Made by a program: the position numbers and the translations under genes
Assembly: GCA_028023455.1 (NCBI GenBank)
Contig: JAQFVV010000031.1
Location: 62,001-126,000 of the forward strand
Reading direction: 5' to 3'
From: Epiperipatus broadwayi
Taxonomy: Eukaryota > Onychophora > Udeonychophora > Euonychophora > Peripatidae
DNA: 64,000 bases
Notes under the pieces: model-generated
Seen by the model: only the letters and a program-made list of their open reading frames with translations
What the model was told of the DNA's origin: nothing
Database searches by the model: none
Shown here: positions 37,358-50,614 of the stretch, in pieces
Layout of the letters: the number at the start of each line of letters is the position of its first letter
How positions within the stretch are numbered: the stretch's first letter is position 1

Positions 37358-40004
37358 AGTAGTGAAATACTTGGGTTTTACAACAATCAGGTATCATTTA
37401 CATCATTAAAAGAATTAGTAATAGATTGAAATGAAACTGGCTGAATCATATTGCTAGAATAAAATGTAGTAGATAGATGGTTGAAATAATATAAAAGACT
37501 TAGAGACTATATGTAAGTTGAATGGATGAAATTAAAAAAAATTGTAGAGGTGATATGGAAAAGAAGTTATATATCAAAGAAACTGGGATAAAATTGGAAA
37601 AACCTTCATCTCACAGTGGAATGACAATAGCTAAAAATGATATGCATATATGTAAGTGTGCATGCATAAGTGTTATAATGTTGTTGTAGATACACTTTTG
37701 TTACATCTACATATTATTTATAATTTTTTTTTTCGTCTAGTTGTAAGTCATCTTCATTATGTTTTATATATACTTTGATATAAATTACCTAAACACACAT
37801 ATATATATAGCAATGAAAATATATCAATTTATTGATTCTTTTAAAAAACATTATTATATTCTTTCAATATTGAGAGATTTAAGTCTTATGCCATACAGAT
37901 AGTAGCAATACATATAATATTATAATAATGCACGATAGGGTAATACATATATATATATGAATTGTGTTACATATGAACTTTTCTGAAATATTTTTTTATT
38001 AATTTCTATGTTTCTAATTAAATCGACAACAAACTTATTTATTTTATAGATATATGTATATTCAAAAGAATATTTGATTTTCTTCTCTCTTGTCATTTAA
38101 TTAAAAATTATATTTGTTATTTATACTAGAATTATATAAAAGAAAACATGTTGTTTATTCTTTTATAAAAGTAATTAAAAAATTAAATTGTTTACAATAA
38201 ACAGAAGTTGATTTTTGTAAAAATATAAAAACATGATTGTTTTGAAACAATCTTAAAATATTTAAGAGAGAGGGGGGGGCAAATTAAATAAAATCATAAT
38301 CTGTAAAAACTGTATCAAATATTTATTAATATATAGATATAAAAACAGAAGAATAGAATAGAAGATTAGAATAGAGAGTTTGCAACTCATCGGTGAAATA
38401 GTAAACCACGTCATATAAATTTAATATCTAGCATTAATTATTAATTTTATCAAAATGTATTTATAGTTTTATATTAAAAATATTTTTATAGTATAGTGAC
38501 TTTTTATCTATATGTCAATAATAAGAGCTGAATTCGAGTCCATGCAAAATAAAATTTGAAAAGTTTTTTCAAATTTCAATTGAACTTTGAAAACTTTTTT
38601 CAGATAGACAGCCTAGAAACGTTTTAATTAATCATTTAAATATTAATGATGAAACCTCAGTCAAATACTCACCACTTAGAAATTCTTAAGTCCTAATGAG
38701 TAATATTTCTTTTTCTAGGATTTGTTTAGAGAGAATCTTTGGCTCTATAGGAAAAGTTTAACGAATGTTTTACTTTTAACTTAACAGTAAAAAAAAATTA
38801 GACTGTTATGATAAAATCCTGAGAAAAGCTTGAAGATTTTTTTCAGAAATTAAAAACATTTCCAATTACATTTCCAGTCATCGTCCCCCCTCCCAAATTA
38901 ATAGATAAATGGTGAATTACCTATTCTTAGCAAAGATAAAAGCAGTTTCAGAAAATCTGAATTGCTCACAGGAAGATATCATCATACACCCATAGACACT
39001 CATTTCAAACCATAAAAAGATGGATTTTTTTAAATTGATAACGTGTTTTTTTTTAATTAGTAAAAACATAAATCATAGATTAATACATAAAATCAAAATC
39101 ATTTTATTTGACGTATCTATATAGACTTCTCACAATCAATAAATCTTAAACAGTGAAAGTTCATATCGATATTCCCTAAATGCTTTTGGTAATTTAGAAT
39201 ATACAATCTATTTCTAAACTCTGCCTGTTCTTTTAACTGTGTATAATCCAACATTTTTTTTTTACAATGTAACTTTAGTAATCTAATAAAATAATGATTT
39301 TACGATTTCTCTATACAGGATGATCAAAGATCATAAAGCATTATTTATAATTGGGATTCCTATTACTGCTACTATTATTATTGGTTTTGTGTAAAATAAT
39401 CATAGCAAAATTATAATGTCACACGACCATTATTTCTGGAATTATATTTATAGTAATAGTTATTTCTCTGAATTTAACATACCCACCGATTCCACAACAA
39501 CGATAAGATTTGGTGAAGTTCTTGCACTACCATATCTATATTTTTCAGTAATCAGTTCTTTCATGTAATAAATGAATGAAGTTGCAATTTTTTGCTCTTG
39601 TTTTCCCAGCATAAATATTTTTTCAATAAAACTTACATACAATGTAAATACAGAGCATTAGGACATAATAGCACAATTTTCTTCACTCAAATGTAGGGAA
39701 AATAAAATGTTAAAAGTTTTCCAAGATCCAATAAAGTTAGATATTTTTCATATATCTGGAGTATAATCAACCTATACAACTAGTCAAAATTGTTTGGTAA
39801 ATGTTTATTGAAAATTTTCAGCTAGTAATTAATATTGCTTTTTCATCTATCTAAAGAATTATGAATAGATCTTTAAATTAAGACTACTTTACTTTTTTTA
39901 TATAATAATAAAACATATCCAAAAAAAGAGTAATGTGATTAAAAGTTAAGCTGGAGATATAAAAATATAATAATATAAAAATATAATAGTTGCTTTTTGA
40001 CACT
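37358..40004. other. AT-rich gene-free region
   Basis: No coding sequence or RNA gene is supported. Homopolymers include a G run near 38272-38279. Confidence 0.35.
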
Positions 40005-40010
40005 TTTATT
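40005..40010 (-). terminator. Poly(A) signal overlapping the stop codon of ADAMTS-like gene 2
   Basis: On the minus strand the last codons read TTT AAA TAA AAG, so the canonical AATAAA (40010-40005) contains the TAA stop (40008-40006). If used, cleavage would leave a 3' UTR of only about 10-30 bases. It may be coincidental in this AT-rich DNA. Confidence 0.45.
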
Positions 40011-42009
40011 TAAATAAAAGCATTTCTAAATGAATAATTAACAATATTAATACTGTATTAATTTTTGATAAATGAGATTTACAGAAAAAAACTTTCACAG
40101 ATGTCGGTCGTTGAATGCAGCTTCCTTCAATACAAAATTTATCTTCGTTTCTACTACAGCTAATGCCATCTGGCAAAAATTCATCACTTATTACTAAGTG
40201 TGGATAATTTTGGGTTTGGCAACCAATATAACATTCATAATTCTGATAATCATAGAGCGTAACACCTCTACTTATATTTTTCTTGGAACAAATATAATTC
40301 ATGTAAACTTGTAACGATTGGCATTTAGGACAAAAAAAATCAGGCTGAGAACACATCTTAACAAATTGATTTGGTGTTTTAGTAGATTCATTGCAGTCCT
40401 TTCCACCATACATCGGTGGTGGTTGATTACATATTTTTTTTACTTTTTCAATAGAAATTGACTTTGTAGAATAACATTTATTATAACAACCTGAAGATAT
40501 CCAGTCAGACCATTGACCATGAATAGGTTGTGCTAAGTAAGTAATACATCTACCTTGCCTACACCATTTCTTTTTCCCACAAGATGTACCTTCTAACACA
40601 TATGGACCCTTTAAAGATATGTTTTCTTTGGATGCATCACATACTAATTCATTGCAGGATTTTAGACTTTTCTTATTAGGTAAATATTTTAATCCGAAAT
40701 TAAATACACATTGAAGTTTTCTAGAATATACTTGGCCAGGTAAAGAAGTCATGTAGGTAATATTTTTTTCAAAATGTGTTAATTTATTTCTTGCGCATTT
40801 ACTTACTACTAAAAAATACATTAATTCATTAGCACTGCATTCTGACCATTTGACTTTAAGACTTATCTGAGAAGACATTAGATATTCTCCAATTTGGCAA
40901 TCATTTCCCTCACCATCATGATTTAAACTAAAGATATGTCCAATTTCATGAGCAAGGATGAGGACAGTTACATATCGTAATGCAGTAATAAGAATACATG
41001 AGAAGGGGTGACAGAAAGATCCTAGAAAGGCAATTCCTAAATCTTCCCCCTCACCCTTAGGAAAAAACAAGCCAGTTAATGTGATGCTAATATCCCAGTT
41101 TTTTTCCTGCCTGTTTATATGATAAGCACAACTTTCCATAAGATACTGATCAATATTATAATTATATGACAAATGTTTTGTATGATGTTCTAAAATAGTG
41201 ATTAAATTTAATTGAAATTTCACTTTCACTCCTAATGAACGATGAAAAAAATAAACTTGAAGTGAATTTATTAAAATTAATACAAATTCTGAAATTTCTT
41301 TAGCGTCTAGAAAAGGATGGGTTGATATCTTTTGCACTAGAAAACTATCAACTAAAATGCCCAATTTAATCAAAGCACCGGAAGAAGCACTTGACAACGG
41401 TTGCCGCCTCTTTCTTTCTTTAACCCTTGGCGATAAATTGAACGTATTTTTTAATATCGTATTGCATTTAATAGTCTGATTGAGTTTAAATAAATAATGA
41501 GCTTTAGGGGAAATTGTTTCATTAATGTCAGCTGGTCTAATATAATATATGTCTTTCTGGATTATTATTATTCCGACTAATCCATAGCAAAGTGATACAG
41601 CTACCGAACTCTCACTTTCGGATATTATGTAACCTATATAAAAACAGTTATTAGGATAGTATTCAGGAAATATTTTATATGCACTTCCGTTCGGATTGAT
41701 GAATAAAGAATCTTTAGTAATTAGATGATTATTTTTTGTTAAAAATAATTTTAGCGATTTATTGAAAGCATAAAATGAATAAAACATATTTTGAGAATAT
41801 TTATAATTCATAGAAAATATATAAGGATAAACAATAACGTAATCAGTTTCATTCAAAACACCAAAAATGCTAAGGATTTTTTCTTCAAATAAGGTAGTAT
41901 TTTGATTGGATATAGGTAATATGATAATTAAACAAAATATATAAAGAAAGTTATATAGTTGCTTTCTACAATGCTTAAAGTAAAAAAAATAAGAAGTACT
42001 TAAATCCAT
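40006..42009 (-). CDS. ADAMTS-like zinc metalloprotease 2, membrane-tailed, intronless
   Basis: A 667-residue secreted metzincin. The start is ATG at 42009; a GTG directly before it is in frame, and an in-frame TAA lies two codons further up. The domains are: signal sequence (hydrophobic core about 18-33); ADAM-type propeptide; furin-type RKRR (199-202) that would release the catalytic domain (about 203-415). That domain has zinc ligands H354, H358 and H364, catalytic E355, D365 and Met-turn M378. Next come the disintegrin-like domain (423-492; LPGQVYSRKLQC, then LEGTSCGKKKWC), the TSP1-like repeat (about 497-548, W500 and W503), the Cys-rich domain ending FCIEGSC, and a hydrophobic tail (about 650-667). 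A Cys in the late propeptide (IKCNTI) could act as a cysteine switch. There is no spacer domain. It is paralogous to the gene at 876-2885, about 37 kb away on the other strand. Substrates are unknown. Confidence 0.9.
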   Translation of the reverse strand: MDLSTSYFFYFKHCRKQLYNFLYIFCLIIILPISNQNTTLFEEKILSIFGVLNETDYVIVYPYIFSMNYKYSQNMFYSFYAFNKSLKLFLTKNNHLITKDSLFINPNGSAYKIFPEYYPNNCFYIGYIISESESSVAVSLCYGLVGIIIIQKDIYYIRPADINETISPKAHYLFKLNQTIKCNTILKNTFNLSPRVKERKRRQPLSSASSGALIKLGILVDSFLVQKISTHPFLDAKEISEFVLILINSLQVYFFHRSLGVKVKFQLNLITILEHHTKHLSYNYNIDQYLMESCAYHINRQEKNWDISITLTGLFFPKGEGEDLGIAFLGSFCHPFSCILITALRYVTVLILAHEIGHIFSLNHDGEGNDCQIGEYLMSSQISLKVKWSECSANELMYFLVVSKCARNKLTHFEKNITYMTSLPGQVYSRKLQCVFNFGLKYLPNKKSLKSCNELVCDASKENISLKGPYVLEGTSCGKKKWCRQGRCITYLAQPIHGQWSDWISSGCYNKCYSTKSISIEKVKKICNQPPPMYGGKDCNESTKTPNQFVKMCSQPDFFCPKCQSLQVYMNYICSKKNISRGVTLYDYQNYECYIGCQTQNYPHLVISDEFLPDGISCSRNEDKFCIEGSCIQRPTSVKVFFCKSHLSKINTVLILLIIHLEMLLFK

Positions 42010-42054
42010 CACATATTAGAAATCTAATTCAATATTTGCTAAGATCTTATTTTT

Positions 42055-42070
42055 GTGCAATGCATTGCAC
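42055..42070. promoter_or_regulatory. Perfect 16-bp palindrome upstream of ADAMTS-like gene 2
   Basis: GTGCAATGCATTGCAC sits 46 bases upstream of the start codon. Perfect dyads of this kind can bind dimeric bZIP or POU-type factors, but no specific factor can be named. It may lie in the 5' UTR or core promoter. Confidence 0.3.
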
Positions 42071-42811
42071 GCGCTAATATATGTAAATTGCTTTTATCTT
42101 TCTTTTCCAGTTATCGGTTAATTTTTGCATATTTTATTTATTGTCCACTAAAAAACATTAAGAACTACAATATTCCACATCAAAAAAAAAAAGAATGATT
42201 TCTCGGAATACATGCAAAAAGGCGAAAAGGTAGTGATGAAAATTAAAATTAGGTTTTAATCTCAATGCTGAAACCCTTTTGAGGAAATAATTTAAAAGTA
42301 TCTAATTACTTCATCTAAAAATATATCACTTGCAAAAGATTATTGAAAAAATAAGTTTTTTAATATTACAGAAGTAAAACTGTTTAAAGTTTCTTCAAAA
42401 CTTGATCGTTTTTGTTTAGCAATAATATACTCATAAATTTCCGACGTCACTTACGATCTTCACATTATAAATATATTTTTCAGGACTATTGGTAAGCTGG
42501 TTTAGAGAAGATAACACAAAAAAGGATTACGAACGGTAAAGCAAATAAAACTAATTCTAATGAAAAAGTTGATTTGGCTACTAAGTTTGATGCTCAACTA
42601 GCCCCTTCCTTGACATTTACTAAAAGGTTTTGTACTTTCACATTGTCATTTAAAACTTAAATACTAATACTCAAGTACCAAAAAAATAAATCCAATCATT
42701 TAAATTATTGTGCATTCACTAACTAATAATAATAAACAGCGACTTGTTAATGAGTTTTATCATTTTAATAATACATTGTACAGGCTTAAACCTGCATTTA
42801 TATATGTAATA
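42071..42811. other. AT-rich spacer
   Basis: No gene is recognised between the 5' flank of ADAMTS-like gene 2 and the foldback element. Confidence 0.3.
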
Positions 42812-43306
42812 TATGCGGGATTCAAACTCAGACTTTCACACGACCCACTACTCTCAGTGCCATCTCATATTGCTGACCCACCTGATCACACACATGTTGA
42901 AAATATAAATAATCACCAATATACGTATTTCATGCTAAACCAGCAATCATCAGTTGGTCTAGATTACTATCCTCACACATATATACAATCAGTGCTCAGC
43001 TTTATATTAAGATAGCCAATCTTCATACTTTAATGGACAGACTTCAAACTACTCTAGCTCACAACTCTTCAGCCTTTCATTTCATTGAAAATATGTTGAT
43101 GGAACGTTCAAAGCCCTTGTTAGTGCCAAGGTTGTCATCCTACCCATGTTGACATATTAGTCATTCTGACCCCTCATGTAAATCCATTTATACATATATT
43201 GGTGATTATTTATTTTTTCAACATGTGTGTGATAAGGTGGGTCAGCAATATGAGATGGCACTGAGAGTAGTGGGTCGTGTGGAAGTCTGAGTTCGAATCC
43301 CGCATA
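42812..43306. mobile_element. Foldback element with tRNA-like arms
   Basis: The arms 42812-42922 and 43196-43306 are 111-base inverted repeats with only four or five mismatches, around a loop of 273 bases. Read on +, the right arm ends in GAGTTCGAATCCCGC, a good tRNA/Pol III B-box, as in tRNA-derived SINEs, and is followed by an (ATA)n-like tail. Either two SINE copies sit in opposite orientation or the pair moves as one foldback unit. In the loop, 42932-42964 resembles 6014-6046. Confidence 0.75.
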
Positions 43307-43339
43307 CATTCTAATAATAATAAAAATGAAAGAGAAAGA

Positions 43340-45330
43340 AAACTACTCTAGAAAAATGTTTGCGAAACTTATACAAATCAATCTGTAAATTACAAATACT
43401 TCTACATATAGAACATGCTGATACATTTTCCTGTTTACTTCATATTTTATGGTGTTGTCTTTTAATTTCTTTACCAAAAAACTTTTTGTTCTGACTTATT
43501 TCAACAAAATGCCTAATTACTGTAATTACTGTTCTCCAATGTATTCTATTCTCAGCCATATCCTCCCAAAGACAATCTCTATTGCATTATTTTAGAATGT
43601 TTTTTGGAATAATCTTTATAAAAGTAGACGATATCTACCACTTTCACGAAAACTATGGGTTCAGATTCACAATAGAATATCAGTCTAGAAAATTTCATTA
43701 TTATTATTATAGAGGTGATTTTACAATAGTGATTGTATAGCATCTCAACCTATTAATTGATTTCATGATCTTGTCATTGCGTTTTTAAAATTTTCTAGAA
43801 CACCCTTAAACGAAAATTTTTTAATGTTTTTATATTGTGTCGATAGGGTGTGAAAAGTCTCAATTTTGTACAATAAATTATCTAAAATAACTCTGTATAC
43901 ATCTAGCTTAGTTGCAGAACTTATTATTCTTCGATAAAATACTATATCTTTTAAATTTGTTAAAGAAGCAGCAAAATATTAGTCTGTGTTTGGCTCAGCA
44001 TCTAAATTCACTTTTTTAGTTCTAAAATTATCAAAGTCTCAAAGTATTTAAATTGGTTACATACTCAAATTGATAACTACCCAAGCTAAAAGTCGCTAAT
44101 GATTTTCTTTACTCACTGATTGATAAAGGACATTAGTTCTCTGAATAGTAACTAATAAATCAAAGTCTTTATATGTTATATTAAAAATATCATGTATATT
44201 CTATAAATTGTAATTTGAACTGGCATGCTGTAAATTCAGAATCCAAGAGGATGAAGTTCTTGTTTTTGTATTTAATTGATTCAAATGAAAAATGTCGTTA
44301 AATCTCATTTTGATATCATTCATTAAGCTGCTTATAAACAATTCTGAAGACTGCTTTCATAAAAATTGAAAGACACCTTGGATCAAGTATACGTCCTTGT
44401 TTAACGCTATTTTTATTTTAAATGCCTCAGATTTTTCACCTGTAGTAATAACACTTCCTCTCATTCTATCATTTAGAAGTTTTGTAATATGAATAAATTT
44501 TGGTGAATAACCAACTAATTACAGACAATGCTATAGACCTATCCTATGAACTGAATCAAATACCTTGACAGAAACAGTAAAAGCAATCAATATATAAATC
44601 ATCTTTTCGTTCCGGCACATTTCTTGCATTAACTGCAACAAAAACGATGTCAGTAAGGCTTTTTGATTCTGTAAAACTAGGTTGTATCTGGTAACCATTC
44701 ATCTATAACTGGAAGCAATCTATTCAACAGAGTTCTTAAAAGTATTTTTTCTGTAATAGATAATACATATATTTCATGATAATTATTGCAATCTTGTCCA
44801 TTCCCTCTGTTTTTAAATATTGGAACAATAAAAGCAACCTTAAGATCAAGTGGCACAACTTCATGAATCCATATATTACTAAAAAATTCCAAATATTTTT
44901 GAAGCTAATATATCATCACCATATTTTAAAACTTCTCCAGATATTTTATTAAAATCTGCAGCCTTTCAATTTTAAAATTATACAGAATTGTTGGACTTCA
45001 CAAGCTAGATATCTTTCTTCATATCTAAATGAGTAGATAAAATGGACATATCTTTAAAAGCCATCTTAATGCTTATATCATTATTCAAAAAATTAGCACA
45101 ATACTCTTTCTACCTGTTCAAAATATCACTGTTATCCTACAAGAGAATGCCATTGCTATATTTAAAAGAATTATGATTCCATTCCTAAGCTCCATATGTT
45201 GTTTTCAATGCATCAAAAAAAGATTTTGATGACAATAATTAGTGATATACGAATCTTCTTTGCAGGTTTAATTGTCCAATGATTGTAAGCCCTCTAGTCC
45301 AATGTTTTCAACTGATGACATGCATCAGAC
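43340..45330 (-). pseudogene. LINE family C relic (reverse transcriptase and C-terminus)
   Basis: A decayed minus-strand ORF2 read across many frame changes. From its 5' side: an ALKTTYGA block (about 45200); the region before the RT (KISGEVLKYGDDIL, about 44920); LKVAFIVPIFKNRGNG, CNNYHEI and LNRLLPVIDEWLPD (44677-44892); and a segment equivalent to ...SLTDIVFVLQLMQE and YSPKFIHITKLLNDRM (about 44480-44660). A MAENRIHW block (about 43550) and a terminal CSICRSICNLQIDLYKF zinc-binding motif (about 43360-43420) follow. The YxDD core falls in the most decayed part and is not readable. It is distinct from LINE-A and LINE-B and much older. The clade is uncertain. Confidence 0.75.
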
Positions 45331-48300
45331 CAATATTTTTTTTATTTTTTATTACAGACCAAATAAAGTATTAAACTAAAAAATGGAAGATAGGGCAGTT
45401 TTGTTTTGTTTTTGTTTTTTTTTTGTTTTGGGGGGGGGTATAATTATTGTAGTGATTACAAATTTAATATATATATTGTGACCTTTTATTTAGGTCCCTG
45501 TATTTAATAATCCAAAATTTTAAATCATAATAATATATCTGGCATGAAAATTTTAATAAGTGGCTTTAAATAAAGACTGTTTTGGATGCACTAGGAAATT
45601 GCTTGAGTGGAGATGAGATTTCAAACCCAGTGTAGGTTTGAAACTAGGGATAAAACAACAATTTAAAAATATTGTTATTAATTGGGAGATAAATATATTG
45701 CTATTTTATTATTGTTGAATAATAAATTAAAAGAAATAAACAAATAAATTAAATTTATTAAAACTTGTAAAATAAATGGTTATAGTCAATTACTTAAGCA
45801 TATTTTTTATGTAGTGAATCTAAAGCTGTCTTGAATAATTATGGGTAGTTATTAAAAATGAAGCCAGAGGGGGTAATATTAATTATTCACTCTAATATTA
45901 TTGGTGAATTTCTTACCACAATGCATTGGGATAAAAGCTATATATAATTTAACAAAGTTGTAGGGGGGTTGATTAAGAAAAAAGAACTAAACAACCACAT
46001 ACTTTAACTCTGATCTTCTAAAATAAGGAGGAAAAAAGCTAAAAATCAGAAAAATTTTGGAATCTAATTGAATGGATTATAATATATTGATATCTAAAAA
46101 TGATTGAGTAAAAAATCTTCAAACCTTGCTATCATTTCAAACACCTTTTTCATCGATTGATAGTTCTTAAAAGTTATACTGGAAGAGAAATGGAAACCTT
46201 GTGCTTCATAACTGTCTCTCATAAATATTACTTCAAACCCAGAAAAATTCAAGAAAAAGTAAGCTTTTGCTCTTATTTTGTTCATAGGTTTAAAATCTTA
46301 TCTTTAAAAATGACTCATAAATTATTTATAATTAAACTAAAGAGCTGATAATGTTTGTATTTTCATACGCCACTAGTAAATATAAAGCAGGACAGATGTT
46401 CGTTTGAAAAATCGTAATTTCAAGAAAATAATTCAAAATAATTTTAAAGAAGGATTTCAGAAGATATTATAAATAAAATCAAATGTCATTTTATATCATA
46501 TTTTAATAAAGTTAAAAGATAATTGCAAGTAATTTTATTCTCAATTCTTTATTAAGAAATAAACACTCATCGGCTGATTTTTTTTATAGCGCCAAACTTG
46601 TGTAATGATAGTAATAGAAAAATTACAAATTTATTAGAATGTTAAGGATATATTTATAATTGGATAAATTCCTTTTAATATTGATAATCATATAATATTT
46701 TGCTAATAAAATGGAACAAAATAAATATTTACTTTTAAAGTTTTATTGTGAAATATGTAATAAGGTTGTAAAATATTTAAAATGCCAGATTATTTAAAGA
46801 TTGTTACAAATCGTACCACGGAGGAAAGAATAAAAGTAATAAAGAATTTTAAAAAGTCAAAATATGTTAATTGCAATAAAATTATAAAGTCATTTTTTCA
46901 AGGAAATCATCTGGATTAAAACATAAATAAACTAATTTTAGTTATAACCCACTGGAACGTTTAAACCTTGTCTCACTATATAATACCAAATAAATCAATA
47001 AATGTATATAAAAAGTTTGTTGTGAAGACTACAATAACCTATACCGTATTAAGGAAAATTATCTCCAGAAAAATGGATAACTGATTTTAATTGTGATACA
47101 CTTGAAGATCTTTGAATATTGCCTTATTATATTAGCATCAAACAGGATAATAAAATATATATGCGTTATCTAAAATGTTTGCTCATCATAATATCTGTTC
47201 CTATCATTTTAGCTCACCAGAATAAAATAAACTTTACTAATAAGATAATGATTTAATGGAAGAAATTTTTTTTATTTTTTTATTACTGCTGTGTTGACTT
47301 GTAATGCTTACATCATGTGTTATTTGGGAATTTTGTTTTTAAACATATATGTTTTATTGTATCATGAAAAATATATATATTGAGTTAAAGAAAAAAAGAA
47401 AAAGTGTGTAACATATATACATCTATTACATATACTTTTTTATTTATTTTTTTCAGTTAAGGAAAAAACATGATATTATATATATTGTTTATCTAGAGAG
47501 AGTGATAGAAATATTTACTTCTCTCATATTTTAAAACAGATTTTAATGTATATTATTAAAGAGTGAACATGCAGACATTGCTGTCAAAGATATACTAAAG
47601 ACCCAATTATTTTCTTATATAAAAGAAAATTTGATATAAGTTTTTTTTTTCATTTTGTAATTTTGTATAGAAATGAACTTGTCCACTTTGAATACAAATG
47701 CAGGTTTGATCTTTATTGCTTAAATACATTGTGCTCTCTCTAACAAAAGTATAGTTGTCATTTTAAAATAATTAATGATCATTTGACATATATATTTTGG
47801 TTTGTCTATTGATACATTAATGATTCTGCATTGTGAAATGGAATATGTATATCTCCAATGTTATTGTTAGTGTTGTTTTACCTTGCTATAATATTGAGAA
47901 TGATTTGTGATAGTTTTTAGCTGATAGGATGTTCCAATAGAATGGCATCCAATAGATTAATATTAATATTGAGCATGGGCTGATGGAGAGTCACCTATTG
48001 CTGATTCCATGAGAGGAAGTTTTGGTAGAGGCTAAGTAGTAATTAATGCTTATTAGCATAAATAATCCTAAGAGAAAGGATATCCATGGTCTGAATTCTA
48101 TTTTTTTTCATGATGAGGCAAAGCCCACATGTGTATACCCATAGAGAGGTAGTAGAATTAGCCATATTATTATACAACTGTCATGTTGTTTTTATAGAGC
48201 CTCCCTTTTAGTGTTAAATCCCTCATGATGATATAGAGTTAGTTTTTCCACCATGTATGGTGAAGTATAGTAGTTCAAAATCATATGGCAAGGATAAAAT

Positions 48301-50492
48301 AATGTTAGATTAAGAAACACTAATCTAGCTATAGTGTTGGCCTAATTGAAATAGTGTTTATGATGTTGTATGATCATCATCAGTTATAGACAAACCAAAC
48401 CAAGATCTATTAATGATTGTAGAAATTTTTAGATGTAAAAAGAAGAGATGCACATTAGCAGTGTGGATTTATCTTCATCGAATAATAATTTAACAATGAA
48501 TTGGTAAGATCAGTTAAGTATTCAATAATTAGGTTGTGGACATAGATAATGCTTTAGTGACATGTGTGTATGTGACTTTTGATGTCTGTTTTTTATACAC
48601 CAAACTTATTCATCTCAAATCTTAATCAGTTATTAATTGTGCAGAATATGATAATTGCTTTATCATATTCTGATAAAAGAGATGGCTTTGATATAATGTA
48701 CCCCTTTATAATTTTTGAATTCTAAATTTAAACTTTGTGCATACCATAAGGTCATAAATACACTGTTGTTGTTTTTTTAATTTAAGTGCAAGTTTAGCTT
48801 AAATAAGGTTTCATTATCTTATTCTTTAAAATAGGTTAAAAAGTAATAAATGTTACTGAATATACTGGTTGTATTGACTAAGAATATGGTCAATGGGATA
48901 CTGATTGTTTTCCCATCCCCAAGTTTGATTTAATATATTGGTTTTATTTTATGCCATGTCTTTGAATTAAAATTTGTAAATATTGTAAATAAAGTTTGTT
49001 GTATTTAAAAATTTATTTAGTTGCCTGTAATCTTATTGCTAATTACCACATATATATACATTATTATTGTTATTGCTATCGACCTATCAGAAGATTATAA
49101 ATTGAAATCATCATCGACCAATATAGTACTATTAACTATATTATGCTATATCATAATAATTTTGTTAAGCCTTATAATTTATTAGTACATCTAATGCATC
49201 ATCACACAATAATCAAAATGTTAATAACTTAGAGTACAGATTATTTTAAGTAATAGATTAAAAGATAAATATAATATTGATTTAATTGGTTTAGTTGAAC
49301 CTGCAGAGCTATCATTCACTGATCTTGATCACATGGTTTATAATTATTTGAGAAAAGGAATTTGGTAAGTTATTGTGTTTATTTATTAAAAAGTTATTCC
49401 TATTTCTTAAATATTAAAGTTATAAGAGTTATTGAATTCATAAAGTTTATGTGTAGCTGCTAAATATAGTTCTTAATTTGAGTTTATATTGAGAGCTGTT
49501 TTGTGCATTCTATTTGGGTAGTGGTAAAGTCCCTCTCACTGACCCAAATAGATTTTGTATAATGATTTTGAGTGTTAGAACCCTGAGAAGAATTAGTTGT
49601 TAAGTTTCAAGGTAGAATTTAAATTTGTAATAAATTTTATATCTAGTTAATTATTATAGTTGGACTTGAAATAGATTACTTTCACTGTTTTATGAAAGTC
49701 AACCAAACTTTAAGGTATAAATTACTTCTTTTGTTGTAAAAAGTATAGCTTGTTTTAACTTCATGATAAATATTCTGGTTGTGTCAAGCTTGAAATCCCT
49801 ATTTTTATTTAGCTTATCTTTTTACCATTTAATACCATATTAGTTTATAGTTTAAGATTTCAGTCTCCATCATTAACATTGTTCTTCAATTTCATCTTGA
49901 TCGTTCTTTTATTTATTCATTCTCATTTGACATTAATTCATTATCATAATTGATTAATCATACATTAACTTTTATTCTTTTATCATCTTAACTATTCATT
50001 AACTCTTATTCTATCATCATCTTAATCATTCATTATTCTCATACATCTTCATTCTTTTCTCTTCATTCTTAGACTCATTTCATTCCACTATTTAATTATT
50101 ACTTCTTTCCATCATCCATTTAGTCATCTACATCATAATTTACTTATCATTTCATTTATAAGTTTAATTTCATAATCATTCCAGAGATATAATTATTAGT
50201 TATTTATTAGTTTGCTGAATATCAAATTTAACTCATCACCTTTTGTTTGTGTGGATTTTAAAGCTGGTTTGACCAGAAGTTATTATCTTTATTAATCACC
50301 TTGTGATCTTCTTTAGATCTATAGTTTCATGCTAGTTTTATTCAATACAGGAATCATTTCGTTAGTTTTACATTTTTGTTTCTTTATGCTTATATTCTTG
50401 ATAATGAGAGTATGATAGGTTGCATAGGAGAATTTAGTCGCTAAAACGTGCGGCATGATTCGTTGATGACCAGTTAGACCAGTGAGAAGGTT

Positions 50493-50494
<2 letters not shown>
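45331..50494. other. Large AT-rich gene-free region
   Basis: About 5 kb with no supported coding sequence or RNA gene. Minor features are a 9-bp-arm palindrome near 45630-45655 (TTTCAAACC/GGTTTGAAA), a run of nine G near 45430, and Pyr-rich ATCATT words at 49860-50160 (TTCATT/ATCATC periodic texture). Confidence 0.4.

Positions 50495-50577
<83 letters not shown>
50495..50577. repeat. (TA)n microsatellite with one interruption
   Basis: About 83 bases of TA with a single AA phase break near 50540. The left flank is AGGTTACAATATAT, the same edge sequence as the TA array at 61.6 kb. Confidence 0.95.
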
Positions 50578-50579
<2 letters not shown>

Positions 50580-50614
50580 ATGGTTATTTATTTCTTTTGA
50601 TTGCAGAGGCTTTT

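Noticed and set aside
42010-42012. GTG as the start of ADAMTS-like 2
   Set aside because: The ATG immediately after it is the expected eukaryotic start and still precedes the signal sequence.
42710-43015. Open frame across the foldback element
   Set aside because: It covers one tRNA-like arm and loop; the arm's repeat identity explains the sequence better.
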